Notes under the pieces: model-generated | Databases searched by the model: none | What the model was told of the DNA's origin: nothing | The model's input: only the letters and a program-made list of their open reading frames with translations | Part shown: positions 34,192 to 44,040 of the stretch, in pieces | Position numbering within the stretch: position 1 is the stretch's first letter | How the letters are laid out: each line of letters opens with the position of its first letter | Position numbers and translations under genes: made by a program | Source: Symsagittifera roscoffensis | Taxonomy: Eukaryota; Xenacoelomorpha; Acoela; Convolutidae | NCBI RefSeq assembly: GCF_963678635.1 | Contig: NC_087062.1 | Span: 20,945,789-21,009,788 of the forward strand | DNA length: 64,000 nucleotides | Reading direction: 5' to 3'

Positions 34192-37179
34192 GGGTTCAGA
34201 CTCTAGATCAAGAGGAGATGTCGGAACTGTCCGACATCTCGACTAACAGTGCAGCAACAGCAGGATCACCCACTGATAATACGATGATGCATTGGGTGAC
34301 ATAGAAAACAGCAACGTCCTCCTCGTTTTCAGAACAAGTCAAGAGCTTTTTGGGAAAGTTCCTTCAATCACTATGGGATTGGGTACAGGTGATAAAGTAG
34401 ATACCCAGGAAGAGGAGGAGGGCAATGAGAAATTCGATGGCTTTGAACCTCAAGTAAGCCTAAACAGTTCGACCCATGAAATCGAAGATTTATGAATTGA
34501 AATCTTTAAAAAAAAGCTTTTTCAATGAGATCCGAAACAGATGACGGATTGGTTGTCATAACTTTTTCGAGCACAAAATTGAACTAGAAGAAGGCGCGGT
34601 TCCCCACAAGGAAGATGCAAGATGCATGACAGCTCATAAATAGGAAGCGTGCCGAGCGATAGAAATTTTGCTCGGAAACGCCATGATATAACCCTCAAAG
34701 TCGACTTGGGCCGACCTCAAACGAACGACCGATGCGAGACGCAAATGCGACTAGGAGAAGTGATTTCACAAGCTGGAGTGACAAGAATCAAGGAAGATGT
34801 CAACCCAGCGACACGAACAGGAGGGAAATTTCGGAGCCTCAATCAGAGGGCAACAACGATCAAGCGGTGCATTCACGTGATGCATCGGCAATGGCTACAG
34901 AATTGAACCTCTGAACGGGTCCTTGAAATTTTTCCTGACGAGAATATCTAGGACCAGTGAACGCAGCGAGAAGTCCAGAAGGGTATTCAAAAACCAAGAT
35001 GCTATAAGGATGAATCTGACGGCGGCTGTATAGTTACCTGGATAGAGGTATTAAAGCTGCATTTTGAGGAAGAAAATTGACAGAAAGAAAGAATGCAGTG
35101 CACTCACCAGCAACCTGGAGGGGACAGTCCTAAATTGCGTGATGGCCAAAAAGCAGCACAAGCGGGACACCGCCGAGAAAATCTTTGAAATCATTTTGAA
35201 TCGTTTTGGCTCAGAGGTACAAGGACACCAAGCAATGATGCGCTTCGAGAAACGGAGGCAACGTGAAGCCGAAACGATAGACAAGTTCCTAGATGACTCA
35301 GAAATGCTTAGAAGGCGTAAACAATCGGACGAGTCAAATAGCAAGTTGAACCTGGCAGTAGCCTCAAAATTCATAGATGGTGAGAGGAACGATGAGCTTC
35401 GGGCAATGCTAGCAACGCATTAAACACCACTTTCAATCAATGCGCCTACACCGGAAGAACGGAGACTGAAATCCAGGGAGTATCTGTTACTAAAGCCTCC
35501 TATGAGATCTGGCTACTTTAAAAATAATAACAGCATTTTTAACAATGGACCTGCTAACCAAGATAACATTTGGTACAAACCTAGGGCTGACATGGACAAG
35601 AGACGCTCTTGTGCAAGCTGCAGTACGACAGAACCATCATGATTCAGCATGCCCAATCTACAAACAAAGTATGAAGGCGATAAACTTTATCCTCGAAGAT
35701 AAAGTTGCGTCAGAAGTCGGTCATGAAGATTTCAAGAGAGGAATAAATGCAAAATTCCGTCCAAAGTATTTCTTTTGTAACTTGAAGGGTCATTTCAAAT
35801 CAGATTGTCCACAGTTTTGGGACGCTGTGGCAGACATCAAGCATCCTAGGCATGAGGAAGCCTTAACGGGTGTGAAAGCCAGCAAGGCACGTCTGATGAG
35901 CGAGGCGGAGGCCCGCAGCAAAGAAAAACCGCAAGAGCTGGCTGAGAAGAAAAAGCAAGCCGTGATAGAAAAGACGAGTGAACCAGAGCCTGGAACCGCA
36001 TCTGACGATTTTAAAATTGACTATAAAGCAGCAGCGAGAGATGCCTTAAATAGAGTGCAACCGGAATTGGTGACAAGGTAGGTAGAGCAGAGAGTCAAGC
36101 TCGAACTAGAAAACGAGAGAACTCAAGAGCAGCTCAAAGCTTTTGAAGCATCGGAGGTGGAAAAAACGAAAGCACCCAGTAGTTTGAGCATGAAGCTGAA
36201 TGAAATCTCCGGACAGACATTTGGGATGGTGCCACAAGGAAGCAAGACTCAGTCAAAATTTTAGTGGCTAGACATCAGGTAATCAGGAACCTAAGTGAGC
36301 CTCGGAGTTCACCTTGATGCATTTGGATATATATGCGGATTTTCAGAGACAAGCAGAGCCACGCACTTAATCGAGGGCTGTGCTAGCGTTGTTAACTACG
36401 GGTTGCACTCGAATAAAGAAACTTGACGGGCGCTACATGGAAGTCTATGGACCATATCAAGTGACGTTGAACGTGGACGGGATTAGTGTTTTAGTATACC
36501 AAGACCTGCGTCACAACAGATAGTGACCAAAAAGAACAGATATATTTGGGTCAGGAAGAACTCAAGGTCCGTATAATTGGTCATGACGCCATGATGGATC
36601 AAGATGTGGTACAAAATCGATACGAATAGATGTGACTGCACATCTGCTAGACACCGACTGAAAGAACATCGGAGTAACAGTACTTCTAGATACAGGAGCA
36701 ATGGTCACTGTAATGCCGAAAAAGACATGAGAAAGAGTGGGCTTCACCAGGGAAGACCTAATACCGACGAATTTACGATTGGCAGCCGCCAACCGTGGAG
36801 CGATCTACGTAGCCAGGAGAACACCAATAACAATTCTTCACATGGGAGTACGCAACCTCTATGAGTTTCCTTGTAGTAGAGAACCTGGACGATTCGGATC
36901 AGGTCATTTTGACGCGACTTCTTCAGGAACTTTGATGTGATGATAGACCTTAATAAATGACTAAAAACGATTAGGAACTCAGACAGGAAGTATGTTAAGC
37001 GACCGGTAAGCAGAACAATAACTGATGAGAATAATGTACCATTTTTAGGCAGAAAAACAAAATTACAGCCCAGTACAGGCAGTGGTAGCGATTTTTAGGA
37101 TGAGAAATAAAAACGCATTGAGTGATAGTAAGCAGATTTGCTTGGTACCCAACCCAAGCAGTCAAAGTTCAGTGGTTTT
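34192..37179 (+). pseudogene. gag: Tandem gag-protease unit 5 (2.99 kb)
   Basis: Pol insert 34487-34711 of type B like unit 3. The capsid frame stops early at 35423 (LATH then TAA). Knuckle region 35545-36081 with YFFCNLKGHFKSDC. The protease (36604-36950) is more decayed than in the other units: LDTGAMVTVMPKKT then a stop, and the ILGRDF motif is destroyed near 36905. This last unit is the most divergent and was probably the edge of the amplified array. Its linker ends at the same SSVVLG to SRSRGDV junction. Confidence 0.8.
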
Positions 37180-37875
37180 GGGTTCAGACTCTAGATCAAG
37201 AGGAGATGTCATAACTGTCCGACATGTCGAATGACAGTGCAGCAACAGCAGGATCACCCACGAGATGAAATCTTTTACTCGTCGTCGCTGTAATTGATAT
37301 ACAGTAAAGAGCCAAAAGAATAAGCCATCAAGTTCAAGTCAGTTATTGGTTTGTTTGAAATTCAATGACGGTGTTGATCCTAGTGAATGAATCAGCAGAT
37401 TTTTGTTAGTTGAAGTAAGCTCATGGCAAAGTTTTGTTTGATGTTGAATGTCTAATGACCTCCGCATTTTCATTTTGGTCCGCCTTAAGGGACAAAGATA
37501 CCAAATCTTTTCGGAAGGATGCCATCCAATTGGTAAAACTTTGTCTCGGAAATGTAACGTAGTGCGCATATTGACAACTCTGAGGCATCTCTGTTTATAG
37601 ATTCAAAGGAAATTAAAATTGAAAAATTTGGGGATCATTGACCATTGCAAAGCGTTTTGTCATCAATTGTTTTGAATAATGTCAAGGAAAACACTTTAAA
37701 TCAACTGCAAACCACAAATTAGACCAAAATAGCTTTAACATTAGTCGGTTGTTTTCGAGAGCTAACAAGGATACCCTGGATCCTTGGATCGTAAGGTAGA
37801 GGATTCGTATCTCATGATCTCATGTATGGTTTTCCGCATGATGTGATAAACAAGGACCATCAAATATATATTCCA
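37180..37875. other. Gag stub plus about 0.6 kb unrelated insert
   Basis: 37180-37265 is the first 85 bp of a sixth tandem unit (stops after GCAGGATCACCCAC). 37266-37875 has no similarity to the element or to other parts of the window, is AT-rich and has no convincing ORF. At 37876 the linker resumes (PNPNSQSSVVLGRSFSV). No terminal repeats or target duplications were recognised, so filler DNA from a rearrangement is as likely as an insertion. Confidence 0.55.
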
Positions 37876-38344
37876 AATATACCCAACCCAAACAGTCAAA
37901 GTTCAGTGGTTTTAGGCCGGAGCTTTTCCGTTACACGAAACGGGCCGTGTGTGAGTGTATTGTTGAATACACTGGACACAACGGTTTCAATCCAGCGTGG
38001 AAGGAAACTTGGCTACGATTTGCCAATGAGGACGGAATATGAAGATACACCAAACCTGGAAAGACATCAAGTAAAAGATTGTCCACCTCTGGCTAACAAA
38101 GATTTGGTTTTGAAAAGGATTTATGAATTGAAATCTTTAAAAAAAAACTTTTTCAATGAGATCCAAAACAGATGACGGATTGGTTGTCATAACTTTTTCG
38201 AGCACAAAATTGAACTAGAAGAAGGCGCGGTTCCCCACAAGGAAGAGGCAAGGTGCATGACAGCTCATAAATCGGAAGCGTGCCGAGCGATAGAAATGTT
38301 GCTCGAATACGCCATGATATAACCCTCAAAGTCGACTTGGGCTT
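37876..38344 (+). pseudogene. pol: Gypsy pol: protease-RT linker and start of RT
   Basis: Frame 37822-38175 carries PNPNSQSSVVLGRSFSV, LLNTLDTTVSIQRGRKLGY and NLERHQVKDCPP, the conserved linker after the protease, ending at a stop in ACAGATGA. The following DNA (38176-38344) has lost the middle of the pre-RT region (still present in the arms) and continues as a broken RT start: IELEEGAVP-like, MLLEYAMI, then a stop. Confidence 0.75.
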
Positions 38345-39084
38345 GTGGGGTTGTCATGGCTAAAAAGAAAAGGGGTAGCTAAGATTCTGTTGCGACATTC
38401 GCCACCTATAGGCAGTGAGAATAAAGGATTCCTACCCGATACCACGTATAGACGAGAATCTCTCGAAACTTGGCGACGCCAGGTTTTTCTTTACACTGGA
38501 TCTGGGTGCTGCCTTCTGCGGAACAAGGACAGAGAAAAGACTGGGTTCGCATGTGAATTGGGGTTGTACCAGTGGAAGAGGATGCCCTTCGGCTTGTGCA
38601 ATGCCACGGCGACCTTCCATAGACTGATGGCTCAAGCTTTGACGAGAGTAACGAAGAAGCACGGGAACATTGTGATGTGCTACGTGGATGACGTGGTCAC
38701 AGCGACACCCACCTTGGCAGACCAAATCGACAGACTCGACGAGGTCTTCGATTGCATAAAATGAGCCGGCTTGAAATGCAAAACGTCAAAATGTGAAATT
38801 TTTGGGGACTCAATCAAGTACCTGGGGAGAAAATAGACATGCATGGATCCGGATGCAACGGAGGCCGTGTTAACATGGAAGGCCCACAAAACGTACACAC
38901 AGCTCATAAGCTTTCCGGGATTTGCCAACTACTACCGCGAGTTCATAAAAGGATACGCAGACAAAATGTACCCTATGCAGCAACTGAAGGGCAACAAAAG
39001 GAAAAACTTCGAACGGAACAAAAAGGCTCAGGAAGCCTTCGAGAAAATAAAGCGGGAAAAGTGCGAAGCGCCAGTGCTAGGCAT
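38345..39084 (+). pseudogene. pol: Gypsy reverse transcriptase
   Basis: RNA-directed DNA polymerase remnant. Palm and fingers motifs are visible in two frames: KDSYPIPRIDENLSKLGDA with FFFTLDLGAAF (frame of 38415-38627), then QWKRMPFGLCNATATFHRLM and the catalytic CYVDDVV (about 38676-38700) in the frame of 38345-38764. In-frame stops follow at 38762 (before AGLKCKTSKCEIF) and 38836 (after KYLGRK). The thumb/connection continues as DPDATEAVLTWKAHKTYTQL and FANYYREFIKGYADK. It cannot make active enzyme as it stands because of a frameshift near 38520 and the stops. It is the only RT copy in the window. Confidence 0.85.
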
Positions 39085-39520
39085 GCCCACAGAGAAAAGC
39101 CCGAACGTTCTCGACACTGATGCTTCAGTGGTAGCCATTTCAGGAATTTTGCGTCAGGAGCGAGAATGGAATTGGAGAACAGTTCTCCGTCCCATTGCAT
39201 ATGGCAGTAAAGTGTTGAGCGACACTGAAATGAAATATGGTGCACCAAAACCAGAAAGGTTTGCAGTTGTCACGTTCGTAGAAAAGAACCGCGCTTACTT
39301 GGGAAGCGCTCCCTTTAAGTTGCGCGTGGATAACAGAGCTCGTATCCTGTTTGAAGACGTACTCGTTGGACCAGAGTTATATTGGTTGTTGGTTAGTCAG
39401 GTTGGATAACTACCACATGATTATCGAGCACCGGATGCGTGACAAGCACCAACAAACTGACAGCCTCAGTAAAAAAAACTTAGTTGTACGAGAGACTAGA
39501 AGAAAAGCAAGCCAATCAGG
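39085..39520 (+). pseudogene. pol: Gypsy RNase H
   Basis: Continues in the same frame as the RT end (38843-39409). VLDTDASVVAISGIL carries the first catalytic Asp, then RPIAYGSKVLSDTEMKYG, the ERFAVVTFVEKNRAYLGSAP segment and the VDNRA motif with its Asp. A stop at 39407 interrupts it just before LDNYHMIIEHRMRDKHQQ, which reads in another frame. In Ty3/Gypsy elements this domain removes RNA from the cDNA hybrid. Confidence 0.8.
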
Positions 39521-40483
39521 TTGAGATCAAGGATGGAGATCTCGTTTCTGGACAAAAAGATTTATGAAACACTTCCCTTGACGAGATGGTTGGACAAGTC
39601 TGGTCATCAAGTTCCGGGACACCCTGAGCTACCAGTGGAAAAGGCAGCAGAATAAAGATCTTATCCAGAAGGGACCCGATGTTCTTGGATCTGTTGCTAC
39701 GTTCAAACCTGGTCCAACAAGAACTCTCTTTGCTAGATAAAATGGTGCAAGTCGCACCACAAGTGATGCGGATGCTGGGTGGATTGTGGAGAGAGAAGTG
39801 ACAAGAGATGACACCGAATAGGTAGCAGCCATGACATTGCTGACAGTCAGTGATAAAGTACGGATAAAGCCATCAAGAAGCCAACACAAGGAAAACGAAA
39901 AGGATTGTAGTTCAGCAACTAGTATCCCCGATTCCTCAAAGCGTTTTGGTGAGGACGTCATACAAAGAAAAAGAGCAGGAAATCGGAACAGAAAGGAAGA
40001 ATGTCACCTTTGAGGAGCCCGATCAAGATAGGGGAGAAGTAGACAACACCTCGGGGAAATCAGAGGTTGATACCTACTCAGAAGGGAACTCGAACACAGG
40101 ATCAGAAATGTCAGAATTGGCGATCCACACACTACTGGTGGAGACTCGAGCAAGAGAATTGGACGGGGAGGTGTACCAAGAACCTGACAGTGATCGCTAC
40201 CTGGTCCCGAGTGGAAAGGTCTTCGATAAAGCTGCCGATGATCTGGAAATGATAGCGGTATCAAAAGGTTCGATGAGCCTGCTACCGCAGAAGGAAGCAG
40301 TCAGGACTGACCTCCAACCCTTCTAACAAGAGACAGAGCCGTTGGCAAAGACTTGGTGCGTTAATATGGAGAATGATGCGCATCAGCCCGATGAGCTAAA
40401 AAAAACACTTGAGGAACATGAAGACATACTAGAAGGCGAGATACAGACTCTCGAACCTACAAAGAGCGCAGAGAAATGACCGC
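39521..40483 (+). pseudogene. pol: Pol connector between RNase H and integrase
   Basis: Low-complexity acidic connector. Recognisable pieces are LPLTRWLDKSGHQVPGHPEL (near 39575-39640), then the 126-codon frame 39946-40326 (KNVTFEEPDQDRGEVDNTSG, SEMSELAIHTLLVETRAREL), then 40330-40479 (ELKKTLEEHEDILEGEIQTL). The frame changes at least three times. No enzymatic motif. Confidence 0.6.
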
Positions 40484-41240
40484 ATGACCAGCAACTTGAA
40501 AAGGTGGATCAAAATTGGGGCACCAGACAAAGGAGATCTGGAAGAGGATAGTTACTCAATCCTGGGACAGTATCCTATGCAGAAACTGGGAAGGGTATAT
40601 CTGTACAAGGATGGGATCGTGGCTTGCAAGAGGAGAAACGAGGACAAGGTCCTGTACAATTATAATGCGATAGAGTTGCCGCTACTCTATCAAACGGAAC
40701 TTGTATTCAGGTCGCAGAGGATCTGGAAACGCTTTGAATGGCCTGGAGTGAAGAAGGCATGCGAGAAGTGGGTAACAGCTTGTCTGTCATGCCAACAGGT
40801 GAAAGATCCCAGGAAGTCTATGGAGTCATTTGAGTTCAATGAAGTGGTACAAATTGATCGCCACAAGATATCCATGACAGACAGTGGCTACAATCAAGTC
40901 CTGGTGATGATCGATTACCTCACAAAGTATGCAGAGGAAGAGACTCCCTCTTGTGCCCAGCATAACAGGCTCAGCAGAAGAAACATACGATAGCAAAACG
41001 TGGATTGCAAGACATGGATGTCCAATGACATTCCAATCGGACAATGGAACAGCTTTCGTAGGAGAACTTACTAAGGAGCTCATGAGACGTTCCCAGGTAG
41101 CTCAGGCTCATTAACGACGTATCATCCCCGAATGAACGACTTAGTGGAGAGACAAAATCTGACGGTGGTGTCGATGTTGAGAGTGTATTGTTCCAGATAC
41201 ATGACTGATTGGGATAGATAACTTCCAAAAGTGATGGGAG
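40484..41240 (+). pseudogene. pol: Gypsy integrase (zinc finger and catalytic core)
   Basis: DDE integrase remnant. The N-terminal finger keeps its two Cys (ACEKWVTACLSCQQVK, near 40755-40800), but the stretch that should carry the two His is missing between TELVFRSQ and WKRFEWPG. Core: FNEVVQIDRHKISMTDSGYN gives the first Asp, FQSDNGTAFVGELTKEL (about 41030-41075) the second, and NDLVERQNLTVVSMLRVYC (about 41132-41188) the Glu. The three lie in different frames (indels near 40945 and 41105), and a stop follows DWDR. Non-functional, but all three acidic residues survive. Confidence 0.85.
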
Positions 41241-42123
41241 CTTATAACAGTACGCAAAATTCCACCTCAGGACTTAGTCCTCAAATGATGTTGAGTGGAC
41301 GTGAAAAGTACTTGCCTTTGACTTTCTTTTACCCAGAATTTGAAGAGAAGAAACATAACCCCAAGTTTACCTAAGGGACTAGATTAGACGTCAGCAAGGG
41401 CTGAATGATTTATGCAGACAAAATACGCAGCAAGAACAAGCAAGACAGCGGAAAAGGTTTGAAAAGAAAGCAGCTGGTGCAAAAATTTACTCCGCAGACT
41501 ACGTGTGGGTATTTCAGAAAGTTATACCACCAAAGGAATGTTCAGGAAAACGAAAGTGTACCAGGAGGGACGTTTTTACAGACTACCGGCCGAGCTGCGC
41601 ACTTTAAGAACATTAAGCCACACAACCAATCCACAGAGAACTGGTGCATACCTGAAGACATGGAAGAGGGCCATTATATGACGATGGACCCTGCTTGCGA
41701 GGTTAATGTAAAAAGTACCAGGGAAACGAATGATGGTAATGAAGCTCTAGAAGAAGGAACAAGTCCGCCGCTGGACCTAGATCCCAATGGGTTCCCAAGA
41801 ACAGGGAACCGGATCTACCCTTTTAGATGCAAACAAGACAAAGTGACAAGACAAGACCCGCAAAGAAATATAACCCTTACGGAGACGACATCGTAGTTGA
41901 CAGGATAGACCTGAAGAAGATTCTGGAAGAATTGCTGGGTCTAGAGGAGATACCCACTCACAAGACAGATATAGTCCAGGATCAAGACAGGGAATGGGTC
42001 GACGACCTGTCCAAACCTGAAGTAGAAATTGACGACGAGCAGCAGCAGTCGCACGACCAAGAATTAACGAACATGCGCATCTTGGAATGGTTGGACGAAA
42101 CGACATCAGTCCCAAAAGAATAG
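41241..42123 (+). pseudogene. pol: Integrase C-terminal domain and acidic tail
   Basis: After the core comes MGAYNSTQNSTSGLSPQMML, REKYLPLTFFYPEFEEKK, then ADYVWVFQKVIPPK (the SH3-like C-terminal fold used for DNA binding) and GRAAHFKNIKPHN. The frames 41405-41896 and 41827-42123 continue into an acidic tail (NPYGDDIVVDRIDLKKILEE, EWVDDLSKPEVEIDDEQQQ) ending at a TAG at 42121. At least three frame breaks. Confidence 0.75.
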
Positions 42124-42683
42124 AAACCAGTGTCACGACTCAGGACGTAGACCCGAGAGCAATAAACACATAAAGAATGACAAGGAGGATCCTTCCTGGG
42201 CATCCCAGGAAGGACAACAACTCATTCCTGCGTCCAACTTTAATTTAATATCCGGGATGTCGATAGATTTTTTTCTCCGGGGAGTAGGGGTAGGACTCAA
42301 GTATCATAATACTAACGGATAGCGATTTTATACTTATAAATAGGACATGCGCGATAGCGATCACCGCGGACAAGAGTTCTAGGACAGCGTTAGCAGCAGA
42401 TTTTAGGAGAGAATACAAAAATATAGAATTTCTGTGGAAGCAGAGAACAGGAATAGGAGGTGTAGCAGCTTTGCCTCCAGCGGCTTCGCAAATACAGGGA
42501 AAGTATTTATGCTTCTTTGTGACGAGGACGACGGAGAAGCAGCATGTGGACCCTGAAGACTTGGTTCTGTCCCTGACGAGACCGAGAGAATTCCTAGTGG
42601 AGAAAGAGGTGAAAGAACTCTCGCTTCCTTGTACGACTCAAACCGAGGACGTCTCCATCCACGGGAGCTGTATGCACTGATAC
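42124..42683 (+). pseudogene. pol: Pol C-terminal extension, degenerate
   Basis: Coding similarity appears to continue past the stop at 42121. EDPSWASQEGQQLIPAS is readable at about 42180-42230, and the frame 42471-42680 reads GKYLCFFVTRTTEKQHVDPE and LVLSLTRPREFLVEKEVKEL. This suggests the element's last ORF extends well beyond the integrase. Its function is not recognisable from sequence. Confidence 0.5.
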
Positions 42684-43102
42684 ACGTAATGATTTCTGAT
42701 TCTAAGATACAAGTGTATTTACATAAGAATTTTTATCTGAGTATAGGCTGAGTGTAGGTTAGGTGTAGGATGTGTTGTGTTATAAGCGATATGTGATGTG
42801 TTAAGTTATTAGGAATTTTGGGCGTGTAAGGGTTAGTGACAACAAATGACCGAACAATGATCTTAGGAATAGATCCAAAGTTTGGTTTGTCCACTCTTAG
42901 GTCCTATTCCAAAATTTTAGCAATGAACTGATTCTAATTGATTTCATGATCAAATTTTTTTATCTGACTGTTTTAAATCAATTTTAACACGAAATAGTAT
43001 AAAATGTATACTCGTGACTTCTTTTCCAGATCCTGATTGATCATTTAATTACTCATCAAACTTCAATTGCACAAACTGATAATCGAAATCGAATCATACG
43101 AA
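42684..43102. other. No gene seen (3' flank of pol)
   Basis: AT-rich DNA with a GT-rich patch at 42740-42810 (GTGTAGGTTAGGTGTAGG). No copy of the 5' LTR-like sequence is found here, so the 3' end of the retroelement cannot be placed. Confidence 0.6.
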
Positions 43103-43459
43103 ATGGATGACTTCGACTTGAATGAGCTGATGGACCTTGTAGAGGACTACTTAGGACCGTTGATAGATGCGACTTAAGTCCGGCTGATAGATCGAGACTT
43201 TGCGAGGAGACAGAGGTAATCATGTTGCTGGCCGCCTTAACAAACATCTTAGGACACGACAACAGTGAGGACCGCCCCACGGAAGTCTTATTGATGGCAG
43301 TTTATGGACAGCAGTGAGTACTAGACCGCCCAAACATGTGATAATGAGGTGGAGAAACGGGTCACTCTCAGGAAGTGACTTGGAGAACGGGCTTGGATTG
43401 GAAAATTCCAGGAACTACCAACCAGGTGAAATGCCTCTTCCGATCAAGCCTATGCCTTG
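43103..43459 (+). pseudogene. Degenerate small ORF, unrecognised
   Basis: Three short frames line up as one decayed product of about 115 residues: MDDFDLNELMDLVEDYLGPL (43103-43177), DLSPADRSRLCEETEVIMLL with PTEVLLMAVYGQQ (about 43170-43318), and HVIMRWRNGSLSGSDLENGL with PGEMPLPIKPMP (about 43329-43459). The composition is acidic and helical at the start and proline-rich at the end. A GTGAGTA near 43313 resembles a splice donor, so an intron is an alternative to a frameshift. It could be the end of the retroelement's last ORF or an unrelated host fragment. Confidence 0.35.
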
Positions 43460-43552
43460 ATTGAGAGGGATGCATCAATAAGTGAATAGCGAGGCAGCCT
43501 CGTTTAGCTCACACCTGAGAGCAGCTGTGCCACCAAAACGGAATGCCGTGAC

Positions 43553-44040
43553 CATCGGAATGCGCATCGGAATGCCGTGACCACCGCAGTAAAAAGAACG
43601 TCGAGAACGAATGATTGTGACGGGACGAAATGATTGAAGGAAGACTTGGAAAGAAATCTGACGTTATGCTTCCATAACAGCTTCTGCATGAATGGGAAGT
43701 CTAGTGTAGACCCTCTACCTTGTCTTAAACAAAGGGTAGAAGAACAGAGGTGCTGGAGGTGTCAGAATGGCCACCTACATGTTGCAGGAGAGTGAAACTG
43801 AGAAAGTGCGGAGTCAAGGAGGAGGAGATTGAGCAGTAGTGAAAAGCCGAAAAACAAGATACAAAATGGAGAAAGATTAGAAAAATCTACAAGTTTTAGA
43901 ACTTCTAAACGACGAAAACCAAAATAAAGGAATGAACGAAGAAGTAACTAAAAAAGAAGAGATGAAAACGCAGAACTGTTTTTTTTGCGAGAAAAACTCA
44001 AATGAGACACCAAGCAACTCAGCTTGCAATTGAAACTGAA
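43553..44040 (+). pseudogene. Broken copy of the 48092-48688 ORF
   Basis: Inverted relative of the minus-strand frame at 48092-48688. Readable pieces are RNAVTTAVKRTSRT-like, LKEDLERNLTLCFHNSF, SSVDPLPCLKQRVEEQ and NGERLEKSTSFRTSKR, in changing frames. Near 43762 this copy reads CWRCQNGH, a CxxC...H arrangement reminiscent of a zinc knuckle, which the longer copy lacks. Confidence 0.5.

Noticed and set aside
25228-37179. Regular direct repeats considered as a CRISPR or satellite array.
   Set aside because: Units are 3 kb gag-protease segments without short spacers.
42131-42345. TGTCACGACTC start and TATAAATA looked like a 3' LTR with promoter.
   Set aside because: The interval still reads as pol-tail coding sequence, and it does not match the 5' LTR-like region.
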